Shown here: one piece after another, positions 7,906 to 16,659 of the stretch
Position numbering within the stretch: position 1 is the stretch's first letter
How the letters are laid out: every line of letters starts with the position of its first letter
DNA from: DASYAE01 sp036501535
Lineage (GTDB): Bacteria; Actinomycetota; Actinomycetes; Streptomycetales; Catenulisporaceae
DNA: 22,378 nt
Direction of reading: 5' to 3'
Assembly: GCA_036501535.1 (NCBI GenBank)
Contig: DASYAE010000104.1
Span: 1 to 22,378, forward strand
The notes under the pieces: generated by a model
Databases searched by the model: none
What the model saw: only the letters and a program-made list of their open reading frames with translations
What the model was told of the DNA's origin: nothing
Made by a program: the position numbers and the translations under genes

Positions 7906-8409
7906 ATGACCTCGGACTCCAGCTCGGCATCACTCTACGGAACACCCACCACCAGCGGACCGCAGCCGATCGCCGCCTATCAGGGCGCGCTGAACCGCTT
8001 CATCCGCGGCCTGCTGCGCACACCCGGCGTCTCGCGCGCCGTAGGGGACAGGCTCCTGACCTTCACGCTGGTCGGCCGCAAGAGCGGCAAGACCTACCGC
8101 ATCCCGGTCGCCTACACGAAGCACGACGGGAAGCTGCTGGTCGGCACGGTCGCCAAGACCTGGGTGCGCAACCTGGTGCCCGGCGAGCCGGTCACCGTGC
8201 GGGTGCGCGGCAAGCAGCGGCTGGCCGGCCAGCGGGTCTACCGGGACGAGCAGAACGTCGTCGCGCTCTACGACGTGATCGCCCGCGACAACCGCGCCAA
8301 CGCGAAGTTCAACGGTATCGGCTTCGACCCGGACGGCTCGCCGAACCGCGCCGACCTGCACCAGGCCTGGCGCAACGGCGGCGCGGTCATCGAACTGACG
8401 CTGCGTTAG
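7906..8409 (+). CDS. DUF385 / Ddn-type deazaflavin (F420)-dependent nitroreductase-family protein
   Basis: It belongs to the split beta-barrel FDOR-B / Ddn family (167 aa), which uses reduced F420 to reduce quinones, nitro compounds or enones. The core runs RFIRGLLRTPGV, LTFTLVGRKSGKTYRIPVAYTKHDGKLLVGTVAKTWVRNLVPGEPVTVRVRG. GRKSGKxYRIPV is the phosphate-binding signature, and the NLxxxPxVxV(R) box follows. The last third (GIGFDPDGSPNRADLHQAWRNGGAVIELTLR) matches the usual family tail. The ATG has GGAGA 7 nt upstream. Upstream starts at 7822 and 7852 in the same frame would read through the TetR operator and are rejected. Regulation by the divergent TetR gene is very likely. Physiological substrate unknown. 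Confidence 0.88.
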   Translation: MTSDSSSASLYGTPTTSGPQPIAAYQGALNRFIRGLLRTPGVSRAVGDRLLTFTLVGRKSGKTYRIPVAYTKHDGKLLVGTVAKTWVRNLVPGEPVTVRVRGKQRLAGQRVYRDEQNVVALYDVIARDNRANAKFNGIGFDPDGSPNRADLHQAWRNGGAVIELTLR

Positions 8410-8496
8410 CAGTCTCGGGCGCTCGTGCCGCGTCCGAGTTTGCACCCGATCGAAGGCCGGATCCGCGGTTCGCATTCCCCTGTGAGCCGTGACGGC

Positions 8497-8502
8497 TACG
8501 GT
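8497..8502 (+). promoter_or_regulatory. -10 box TACGGT of a possible leaderless promoter
   Basis: TACGGT ends 7 nt before an in-frame GTG at 8510. This spacing matches the other leaderless promoters in the window and is the main reason for choosing that start. Confidence 0.35.
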
Positions 8503-8509
8503 GGCCTGT

Positions 8510-9097
8510 GTGGTACGAGTGCTCGATCTCGCGGAGGCGGTCCGCCGCGCGCTGCTGCGGCTCCCCAGGCTGAGCTACCTCTCAGCGGTCTGGTACATCA
8601 CGCAGTCCATGCGCGACCTCTACGCGCCGGCCTTCGACGTGCAGACCACGGCCGCGGTCGACCGCGTGCTGGAACTGCTCGCGCAGTACACGACGCGGCT
8701 GCACGACCTCGACGCGCCCGCGCTGCCCGGCCTCGCGAGCGCGGCGACGGTGCAGCGGCTCGAGATCCAGCGCATCCTCGTCGACCTCGACCCGCCCGCC
8801 GGCCAGGCCAACGTGCTGATGGTCTCGCTCGGCATCCTCGCGGAGCTGGCCGAGCCCGGCTGGTCGAAGGGGTTCGCCGCGGAGCGGATCTTCCACCCCT
8901 TCATCCGGCACCCGGTCGACGGCGTCGACGGGATCACCCTGTCCGGGCCGCTGCGGCTCGCCGCGGTCGAGGTGAGCGAGGGCAGCGCGGTGGCCCGCAG
9001 GCTGAGGCACTTCGAGTCCGCGCTGCCGCTCATCGACCGGTTCGCCGGGCGGGCCGGGCCGTTCGAGCTCAGCGCCCTGTCGCAGTCGTTGGGGTAG
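8510..9097 (+). CDS. Unrecognised actinobacterial protein, mostly helical
   Basis: I do not recognise this 195-aa protein. Coding is supported by strong third-position G/C and a stop just before the converging methyltransferase gene. The N-terminus (VRVLDLAEAVRRALLRLPRLSYLSAVWYITQSMRDLYAP) predicts two amphipathic helices. The middle is helical (AAVDRVLELLAQYTTRLHDLDAPALPGL). Later comes a conserved-looking block with strand/turn character (GFAAERIFHPFIRHPVDGVDGITLSGPLRLAAVEVSEG). There are no transmembrane helices, signal peptide or Cys clusters; the single early Cys is upstream of the chosen start. GTG 8489 would add seven residues but has no ribosome site; GTG 8510 sits 7 nt after a TACGGT box. 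No function is proposed. Confidence 0.65.
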   Translation: MVRVLDLAEAVRRALLRLPRLSYLSAVWYITQSMRDLYAPAFDVQTTAAVDRVLELLAQYTTRLHDLDAPALPGLASAATVQRLEIQRILVDLDPPAGQANVLMVSLGILAELAEPGWSKGFAAERIFHPFIRHPVDGVDGITLSGPLRLAAVEVSEGSAVARRLRHFESALPLIDRFAGRAGPFELSALSQSLG

Positions 9098-9119
9098 TCC
9101 GGCGGGGTCCGCTGTTTCG

Positions 9120-9686
9120 TCAGTGCTCCGGTTTGCGCGCGGTGAACGTCACCACCTTGCCCGCCTTGACGTCGACGGCGGCGCAGCCGAGGCCTTCCAG
9201 CACCTCGCGCAGCCGGTCCGGGTCGACCGGGTTGTAGGTATCGCCCTCGTGGAACTCGCGCAGCCGGTCGCTGGCCAGGCTGTCCGACCCGACCAGCACG
9301 CCGCCGGGCCGCAGCACCCGCACCGCCTCGGCGAGCAGCTGATCCTGCTCGGCCACCGTGGGCACGTGGTGCAGCATGGTGAACGATCCGGCGGCGTCGA
9401 ACGCGCCGTCCGGGAACTCCAGGGCGGTCGCGTCGCCGTGCAGGATCTCCACGTTCGTGCCGGCGAAGCGCTCCGCCAGCTTGGCCGCGGCCGCCTTGTC
9501 GGACTCGACGCCGACCAGCTGCCGCACCCGGTGGCGCAGCCAGTCGGTCGCCGCGCCGGGACCGGGCCCGACCTCCAGCATCCGCTCGCCGAGCCCGACG
9601 CCGGCGGTCAGCGGGGCGATGATCTCGTTCTGCAGATATTCCGCCCATTCGCGGCTGCTACAGGTGATTTCATGGTTCTTGTTCAC
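9120..9686 (-). CDS. Class I SAM-dependent methyltransferase
   Basis: A small cytoplasmic methyltransferase of the UbiE-like Methyltransf_11 type, 188 aa. Motif I is MLEVGPGPG (36-44), the acidic end of strand 2 is VGVES, motif II is HGDATALEFPDGAFDAAGSF with MLHHVP, and motif III is RVLRPGGVLVGSDS. The C-terminus ends in a strand pair (AAVDVKAGKVVTFTARK). Acceptor substrate is not predictable. The first in-frame start is GTG 9695, but a TAGCGT -10 box overlaps it. GTG 9686 lies 7 nt after that box, with a TAGACG -35 at 17 bp, so a leaderless start at 9686 is favoured. It is divergent from an AraC regulator over a 55-bp gap holding a palindrome. Confidence 0.88.
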   Translation of the reverse strand: MNKNHEITCSSREWAEYLQNEIIAPLTAGVGLGERMLEVGPGPGAATDWLRHRVRQLVGVESDKAAAAKLAERFAGTNVEILHGDATALEFPDGAFDAAGSFTMLHHVPTVAEQDQLLAEAVRVLRPGGVLVGSDSLASDRLREFHEGDTYNPVDPDRLREVLEGLGCAAVDVKAGKVVTFTARKPEH

Positions 9687-9693
9687 GATCGTC

Positions 9694-9699
9694 ACGCTA
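9694..9699 (-). promoter_or_regulatory. -10 box TAGCGT of the methyltransferase leaderless promoter
   Basis: TAGCGT on the minus strand ends 7 nt before GTG 9686. With a 17-bp spacer it pairs with TAGACG (9717-9722, minus strand), one change from TTGACG. Confidence 0.5.
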
Positions 9700-9712
9700 G
9701 GGAGTGCGCCGG

Positions 9713-9738
9713 GTGTCGTCTACCGCGTAGGCTGACAC
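9713..9738. promoter_or_regulatory. Palindromic operator candidate between methyltransferase and AraC genes
   Basis: Nested inverted repeats share nearly one centre. CTAC / GTAG flank CGC, and outside them lie GTGTC / GACAC, offset by one base. The element covers the -35 box of the methyltransferase gene and the -10 box of the araC-type gene, the position expected for a site of cross-regulation by the AraC protein. Confidence 0.5.
9728..9733 (+). promoter_or_regulatory. -10 box TAGGCT of the araC-type gene leaderless promoter
   Basis: TAGGCT ends 8 nt before the ATG at 9742. No ribosome site is visible, consistent with a leaderless transcript. Confidence 0.5.
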
Positions 9739-9741
9739 ACC

Positions 9742-10533
9742 ATGTCGAGTATCGGACAGCCGGCGCAGCTGTGGCCGGATCGCCTGGCCCCGGGCCTGAG
9801 CGCCGAGGCGTCCGTCGCCCTGGTCGCGACGCTCGATATGGGATCGCAGACCCGGTATGTCTGGCACACGCACGACAGGCACCAGCTGGCCTGGGCCCGC
9901 ACCGGCGTGCTGACCGTCGCCGCCGAGGGCCGCACCTGGGTCCTGCCGCCGACCCGCGCCCTGTGGATCCCGCGCGGCTGCCCGCACGAGACCTCCGCCG
10001 CCGGCATCGCGACGGTCTCGCTCAGCACGTACATCGAGCCGGAATCGTGTCCGATCGACTGGCCCAGCCCCCGGCCCGTCGCCGTGCCGCCGCTGCTCGC
10101 CGGCCTCATCGGCCACCTCGCCGCGCCCGGCCTCGAGCCCGGCCGCCGGGCCCGCGCCGAGGCCGTGCTGTTCGACCTGGTCGAACCGGTCGAGGCGGCG
10201 ACGATCGACGCGCCGGTGCCGGCCGATCCGCGCGCCGCCGAGGTGGCCCGGGCACTCATCGCCGAACCCTGCGACAGTCGCAGCCTGGAGCAGTGGGGCC
10301 ACGCCGTCGGTGCGAGCGGGCGCACACTCGCCCGGGCCTTCGAGCACGACACCGGCCTCGGCTTCGCCCGCTGGCGCGCCCTCGCGCGGATCAGGGCGGC
10401 GCTCCCGCTGCTCGCGGCCGGCGAACCGGTCGCGAACGTCGCCCGGCGCGTCGGCTACGACACCTCCAGCGCGTTCGTCGCGGCGTTCCGGCGCGAGACC
10501 GGACTGACGCCGGGTGCTTATTTCCGGCACTGA
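9742..10533 (+). CDS. AraC-family transcriptional regulator with N-terminal cupin
   Basis: A 263-aa regulator. The N-terminal sensor half is an AraC-type cupin (YVWHTHDRHQLAWARTGVLTV, PPTRALWIPRGCPHET) with the His pair HTH (42-44) and His47 plus a later His, as in the group that may bind metal or small ligands. The C-terminal double HTH spans about 165-263: SLEQWGHAVGASGRTLARAFEHDTGLGFARWRALARIRAALPLLAAGEPVANVARRVGYDTSSAFVAAFRRETGLTPGAYFRH. It is complete and ends normally. The ATG lies 8 nt after a TAGGCT box. Divergence from the methyltransferase over a shared palindrome suggests that gene is a target. A 24-bp hairpin closes the transcript. Confidence 0.93.
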   Translation: MSSIGQPAQLWPDRLAPGLSAEASVALVATLDMGSQTRYVWHTHDRHQLAWARTGVLTVAAEGRTWVLPPTRALWIPRGCPHETSAAGIATVSLSTYIEPESCPIDWPSPRPVAVPPLLAGLIGHLAAPGLEPGRRARAEAVLFDLVEPVEAATIDAPVPADPRAAEVARALIAEPCDSRSLEQWGHAVGASGRTLARAFEHDTGLGFARWRALARIRAALPLLAAGEPVANVARRVGYDTSSAFVAAFRRETGLTPGAYFRH

Positions 10534-10587
10534 GCCGGCACTGAGCCGACGCGGTGTCAGGCGCCCGGTCGGCGACCCGCTCACCCA

Positions 10588-10643
10588 CACGCGATGGGGC
10601 TTCGGGCCGGTGGACATCAACCGGCCCGAAGCCCCATCGCGTG
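10588..10643. terminator. Perfect 24-bp hairpin, bidirectional terminator
   Basis: Arms at 10588-10611 and 10620-10643 are exact reverse complements over 24 bp around an 8-nt loop (GGACATCA). It lies 55 bp after the araC-type stop and 67 bp beyond the stop of the converging membrane-protein gene. No U-tract is present. The left arm begins CACGCGATGGGGC; this is far longer and more perfect than intergenic background. Confidence 0.85.
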
Positions 10644-10710
10644 CAAGCCACCTGCATGTGTCACCGCATGGCTGCCCGGCCGCGGCCGGAGCCGCGTCCG
10701 GGGTGTGGGT

Positions 10711-11268
10711 TCACGAGCTGTTCGACGACGAATCCGTGCTCGAACCCGAACCCGCGGTGGCCGCGGGCTGCGGCGTCCGGCGCCGGGAGATCGACGCCCA
10801 GCTCGGCAGCCGGCTCTCGCCGGACGAGGTGCCCGAAGTGGGGTCGCCGTCGCCGGAGACGCCGCCGCCCGCCGAGGTCGCGCCCGCATCGGCCTTCGGC
10901 GCAGCGGCCTCCGGCACGTACACGGGGCGGACCGGTTCCGCCGGACGGGCGACCTCGGTGTCGGCGGCCGCCTTCTCGGCGTCGACGGCCCGGCGCCGCG
11001 ACCGGGAGATCTCCCGGCGGGCGAACGCCAGCTCCCGGCGCAACCGCGCCGAGCGGTTGAGGCCGTCGATCACCATCGCCAGCCCCAGCAGCCCAACCGC
11101 GCCGAGGATGATCCCGGCGAGGAACACCTGGCCGACCGAGCCGTGAACCAGGTAGCCGAAGAAGTGAAAGCCGCCGGTCACCGTGTGCGCCGACCCGGTG
11201 TTGCCCGCAGCGGCGTCGGCACCCACGACCACCGCCGCGGCCAGGATGAGCAGTCCCAATATCAGCAT
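10711..11268 (-). CDS. Small two-TM membrane protein with charged cytoplasmic tail
   Basis: A 185-aa protein of unknown function, of a kind common in streptomycete-like genomes. Helix 1 is MLILGLLILAAAVVVGADAA (1-20), then a short extracytoplasmic loop (GNTGSAHTVTGGFHFFGYLVHGS), then helix 2 around VFLAGIILGAVGLLGLAMVI (48-67). A positively charged amphipathic stretch (NRSARLRRELAFARREISRSRRRAVDAEKAAAD) likely lies at the membrane or forms a short coiled coil. The last ~90 residues are Pro/Ala/Ser/Gly-rich and disordered, ending in a Ser run. An AGGA-like element precedes the ATG closely. It is divergent from the transglutaminase gene. No enzymatic motif is seen. Confidence 0.75.
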   Translation of the reverse strand: MLILGLLILAAAVVVGADAAAGNTGSAHTVTGGFHFFGYLVHGSVGQVFLAGIILGAVGLLGLAMVIDGLNRSARLRRELAFARREISRSRRRAVDAEKAAADTEVARPAEPVRPVYVPEAAAPKADAGATSAGGGVSGDGDPTSGTSSGESRLPSWASISRRRTPQPAATAGSGSSTDSSSNSS

Positions 11269-11388
11269 GGTCCTATCCGTTCTTCAATCTGCGCGCCGCG
11301 TGCATCGCGCGTTGGGCAGACGGGTCGCGACCTGGTACCCGGGAAACCGCGGATCATGTGGCGGCGCCTGGCGATCGGCGCCGCCCAC

Positions 11389-11414
11389 CCTTCGGACCCT
11401 CTAAGGTCCGGGGG
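11389..11414 (+). promoter_or_regulatory. Hairpin / TAAGGT box immediately before the transglutaminase start
   Basis: CGGACC (11393-11398) and GGTCCG (11405-11410) form a 6-bp stem over CTCTAA. Two G-U and two G-C pairs can extend it. The ATG is at 11416. TAAGGT (11402-11407) ends 8 nt before the ATG. Either the mRNA is leaderless from this -10 box, or a leadered mRNA would have its AAGG ribosome site locked in the hairpin. Confidence 0.45.
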
Positions 11415-11415
11415 C

Positions 11416-12281
11416 ATGGACGAACTCGACTTCTACCGGCAGCACAGCCCGCTCACGCATCCGGGCCGTCACCGGGACCTGCTGCAGGGCCTGCCGGCGG
11501 ACCCGGCCGAGCTGTCCGTGATCATCAACGGCTTCCTGGTCCACCGCGACGAGACGGTTTGGCGCCACGGCTTCGAGCTGCCCGAGACCCGGCGCGCCGA
11601 GGCGGACACGCGGTACGTCGAGGCGATCCTCGATCGCGTCGGCCCGCTCGTCGAGCGGCCGCCCGAGCAGCGCTACGCCGGGACCTGCCGGGATTTCACG
11701 GTGCTGCTCTGCGCGATGCTGCGCGAGGCCGGCATCCCGGCCCGGGCCCGCTGCGGCTTCGCCGGGTACTTCGCCGAGGGCTACTACGACGACCACTGGG
11801 TCGTCGAGCTCTGGCAGGACGGCCGCGGCTGGCGCCTGGTCGACGCGCAGGTCGCCGGTGCGCCTCAGGGCACGTACAAGGCCGCGATCGACCCGCTGGA
11901 CGTGCCCCGCGACCGGTTCGTCGTGGCCGGGCAGGCCTGGCGGGACTGCCGGGCCGGGCGCCGCGACCCGGACCGCTTCGGCGTCAGCGTCGCGAACCTG
12001 GCCGGGATGTGGGAGATCCAGGGCAACGTGGTGCGCGACCTGGCGAACCTCAACCGGGTCGAGACGCTGCCGTGGGACAACTGGGAGCTGATCCCGGTCC
12101 ACTACGACCGGCTCGGCGAGGCCGAGCGGGAGCTGCTCGACCGGGCGGCCCAGGTCGGCGCCGACGGCGGTCCGCTCGATCAGGCGATCGCGCTCTACGA
12201 AGGCGATCCGCGGCTCCGCGTGCCCGCACAGCTGTATCAGCGCACTGCGGACCAGGCGGCCGCGGAGGCCCCTCGCGGCGG

Positions 12282-12297
<16 letters not shown>
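11416..12297 (+). CDS. Transglutaminase-like (papain-fold) protein
   Basis: A 293-aa cytoplasmic protein with a transglutaminase-like core. The catalytic triad is visible: Cys91 in YAGTCRDFTVLLCAMLREAGIPAR, His127 in YYDDHWVVELW, and Asp143 in GWRLVDAQ. Such bacterial proteins are usually proteases, amidases or peptide-processing enzymes and not crosslinkers. The N-terminal ~80 residues (PADPAELSVIINGFLVHRDE) and the C-terminal helical region (FGVSVANLAGMWEIQGNVVRDLANLNRVETLPWDNW) are family-specific. There is no signal peptide or TM segment. The long upstream open frame is non-coding; the ATG is set by the TAAGGT box. The 3' end overlaps the converging UvrA-like gene by 16 bp. Substrate unknown. 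Confidence 0.88.
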
Positions 12298-14672
<2,375 letters not shown>

Positions 14673-14941
14673 CGTGACTCCAACTGTCGATACGGGCTGC
14701 CTGCGCGATCGCCGCGACGGTCGCTCTCACCTTCTACATGACCGGCGGCCTCCGCGCTCACCCGACAACGCTAGTTGGAGCAGGCGGGCCGCACTTCTCG
14801 ATTCCTGATCGTTCTGGCGAGCGGCCAAGCTTCCTACCGGGTTAGCCGGCCGGAGGCGGCGGCGACAGATACGGGAAGCAGTCGAGGACCGGGCCCGGTT
14901 CGAGTCCTGAGGAGAAGTCCTGGTCCCTGGATCCGCGTCGT
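14673..14941. other. Intergenic region with no clear gene
   Basis: It holds the presumed uvrA-like promoter (minus strand). An 8-bp inverted repeat CTCCAACT (14678-14685) / AGTTGGAG (14773-14780) is split by 87 bp; the first arm contains the ribosome site. The rest is residue of the decayed GlxA-type gene, with no protein similarity I can see. Confidence 0.4.
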
Positions 14942-15140
14942 GTGCCCGCTCGAGCGGTTGCGGGGCCACCAGCAGCCCGGCGCCGGTCCGGACCTGGGAC
15001 TTTGGGCCGACCATGATCACGTCCCAGGTCGGCGCGTGATCGATCTCGCCGCCCAGGGCGTTGGCGTTGCTGAGCACGTCGAGGATGGCCGCGAGCCCGG
15101 AGTCGAACATCCCGTCATAGACGACGAGCGCTACTCGCAT
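14942..15140 (-). pseudogene. GlxA/FtrA-type regulator, N-terminal fragment only
   Basis: From an ATG overlapping the preceding stop, about 66 residues match the start of the DJ-1/PfpI sensor domain of GlxA-type AraC regulators: MRVALVVYDGMFDSGLAAIL, DVLSNANALGGEI, TWDVIMVGPKSQVRTGAGLLVAPQPLERA. After that the reading turns into unrelated Arg/Ser-rich sequence and stops at 14727, giving a nominal 137-aa frame. The rest of the sensor domain and the whole DNA-binding domain (over 200 residues) are absent, and I find no continuation in the other minus-strand frames down to 14727. The ATG lies in a 10-nt overlap with the isomerase-like gene, so they were once translationally coupled. A deletion between here and the uvrA-like promoter is the simplest cause. 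Confidence 0.75.
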
Positions 15141-15436
15141 GACGGCATCGCGCGGCCCGGGTCGTTGGGGTGCGCTTCCAGCGGGGTGACGTGCACCGCC
15201 ATCCAAAGGCGCAGCGGCAGCGTACCCAAGACCTTCTCGTGCAGGTCCGCTTCGTCGTCGGCACACCACACGCCGATGCTGCGCAGCTCTCCGACAGGCC
15301 GCCACAGCCGGAACAGATGGCCGCTCTCCGCGAGCTCGGCGGCGCGGACGGCCTCGGCCGCACGGCACCGGTCGACCTCGGCCGGGTCCGTGCCCTCGGG
15401 GATGGTGGTGGTGATCTCGACCAGGTACTCCTTCAT
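15131..15436 (-). CDS. Muconolactone delta-isomerase-like protein
   Basis: A 101-aa single-domain protein of the muconolactone isomerase (MIase, ferredoxin-like) family. The pattern is MKEYLVEITTTIPEGTDPAEVDR, then AAEAVRAAELAESGHLFRLWRPVGELRSIGVW, then DEADLHEKVLGTLPLRLWMAVHVTPLEAHPNDP. Classical members isomerise muconolactone in the beta-ketoadipate pathway, but no other pathway gene is near, so a stand-alone or regulatory small-molecule role is as likely. The ATG is set by AGGGTGAGCGC directly upstream; an upstream in-frame extension to 15589 would run into the LysR gene. It lies 70 bp after the LysR gene and overlaps the decayed GlxA-type gene by 10 nt, consistent with one transcript. 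Confidence 0.85.
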   Translation of the reverse strand: MKEYLVEITTTIPEGTDPAEVDRCRAAEAVRAAELAESGHLFRLWRPVGELRSIGVWCADDEADLHEKVLGTLPLRLWMAVHVTPLEAHPNDPGRAMPSCE

Positions 15437-15506
15437 GCGCTCACCCTGCACCCGCTGCCGCAGCGCGCGCCACGAGATGCGCCCTCGCTGTGGGAGTTTC
15501 CGCCTC

Positions 15507-16433
15507 CTACCGCGGGCTGAGCTTGTGATGCGGGTCCGTACGGGGAAGCCACGTCCCCTCGGCGTCCAGGCCCAGCGTGCCGACCCCATCTGTCAGGGCT
15601 TTGATAACAGCGCGGACCGCCGGCCGGGTCTCGTGGCGGCGCGCGACGAGGGACCAGGTCCAGGACGGCGAGGGCTGGACGACCGGCCGGCGCACGAGGT
15701 CCGGCGGCAGGACGGCGTGCTGGCCCTTCGGCGAGTTGAGCACCGGCCGGCGCAGCGTGCGGACCTGCTCGAAGAACGCCGGGCCGGTGATGCCGCCGTC
15801 GTCGATGCGCACGACGCGGGCCCCGGTGTCCCGGGCGAACTGGCTCGCGTAGAGGTTCCACGAGGACCAGCTGTCGGTGTCGGCGTCGACGAGGACGGTG
15901 GTGTCTTGCGCGGCGACCGGCGAGGTCTGCACGCCGGTGCTCACCGCGTACAGCTGATCCGCTCCGATCAGATGGGCTTCGAGTTCGTATGCGGCCAGGT
16001 CGTCGGCCTGCAGCCAGCAGATGGCCAGGTCGATGCTGCGCTCGGCGACCCGCGCGGCCTGGGCGTGCGAGGGCAGGACCCAGGCGTCCACCCGCAGGTC
16101 CGCGATGCCGGCGACCCGTTCGGCCAGGTCCGAGGGCCGCCAGTTGACGTAGCCGAGCCGGACCGGCTCGCCGCCGGACAGGCCCGAAGCGTGCCGGCGC
16201 AGCCGGTCGGCCTGCTCCAGCACCGCCCGCGCATCCGCGACCAGGGCCTCTCCGTGTGCGGTGAGCGCCACCGAGCGGCGGTCGCGGTCGAACAGCCGCA
16301 CTCCGAGATCCCGCTCGAGCGCCTTGATCTGCTGGGAGAGCGACGGGCCGGCGATGCGCGGCCGGTCGGCGGCGCGCCCGAAGTTCAGCTCCTCGGCGAC
16401 CGCGACGAAGTAGCGCAGCTGACGCAGTTCCAC
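15507..16433 (-). CDS. LysR-family transcriptional regulator
   Basis: A 308-aa LTTR. The N-terminal winged HTH is MELRQLRYFVAVAEELNFGRAADRPRIAGPSLSQQIKALERDLGVRLFDRDRRSVALTAHGEAL (1-64), followed by the linker helix and a periplasmic-binding-protein-like sensor domain to the C-terminus (LDAEGTWLPRTDPHHKLSPR). The GTG start gives the canonical MELRQLRYF opening and lies 6 nt after a TAGGAT box, so the mRNA is probably leaderless; AGGA could alternatively serve as a ribosome site. It is divergent from the SDR-MFS-NTF2 operon, the classic layout for an LTTR and its target. Inducer unknown. Confidence 0.93.
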   Translation of the reverse strand: MELRQLRYFVAVAEELNFGRAADRPRIAGPSLSQQIKALERDLGVRLFDRDRRSVALTAHGEALVADARAVLEQADRLRRHASGLSGGEPVRLGYVNWRPSDLAERVAGIADLRVDAWVLPSHAQAARVAERSIDLAICWLQADDLAAYELEAHLIGADQLYAVSTGVQTSPVAAQDTTVLVDADTDSWSSWNLYASQFARDTGARVVRIDDGGITGPAFFEQVRTLRRPVLNSPKGQHAVLPPDLVRRPVVQPSPSWTWSLVARRHETRPAVRAVIKALTDGVGTLGLDAEGTWLPRTDPHHKLSPR

Positions 16434-16439
16434 CTGCCC

Positions 16440-16445
16440 ATCCTA
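16440..16445 (-). promoter_or_regulatory. -10 box TAGGAT of the lysR-type gene
   Basis: On the minus strand TAGGAT ends 6 nt before the GTG start codon, in line with the other leaderless promoters here. Confidence 0.45.
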
Positions 16446-16547
16446 ACGACGACCTGCGGTGGGAGCCGCCAGCTCACAGCGCAAGGCGGCAGGTCGTGGC
16501 GCCGTCGCCGGCTCCCGGCCGAGGATCGGACCGTGAGCGTCGCACGG

Positions 16548-16581
16548 TTCTTCCGGTCTCCCGGTCTGCCGTTTCTTCCGG
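16548..16581. repeat. Tandem TTCTTCCGG repeats in the lysR / SDR intergenic region
   Basis: TTCTTCCGG occurs at 16548-16556 and 16573-16581, 25 bp apart, in the 226-bp region between divergent genes. The related elements GTCGCACGG and GACGCACGG flank the pair. They may be regulator half-sites; no T-N11-A LTTR box stands out. Confidence 0.35.
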
Positions 16582-16659
16582 CGCGACGCACGGCGAGACA
16601 GCAGCGCGGCCCCGGTGGCGGGCCGCCCCAGGCCAGATTCCCGGAAGTGAGCAGGCTCC

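Noticed and set aside
14895..14912. GGTTCGAGTCC resembling a tRNA T-arm
   Set aside because: The flanking bases do not pair into a T-stem, and no acceptor, D or anticodon arm can be built around it.
14775..16620. Plus-strand open frame extending into the SDR region
   Set aside because: Runs antisense to the MIase-like and LysR genes, low-complexity composition, no family match.
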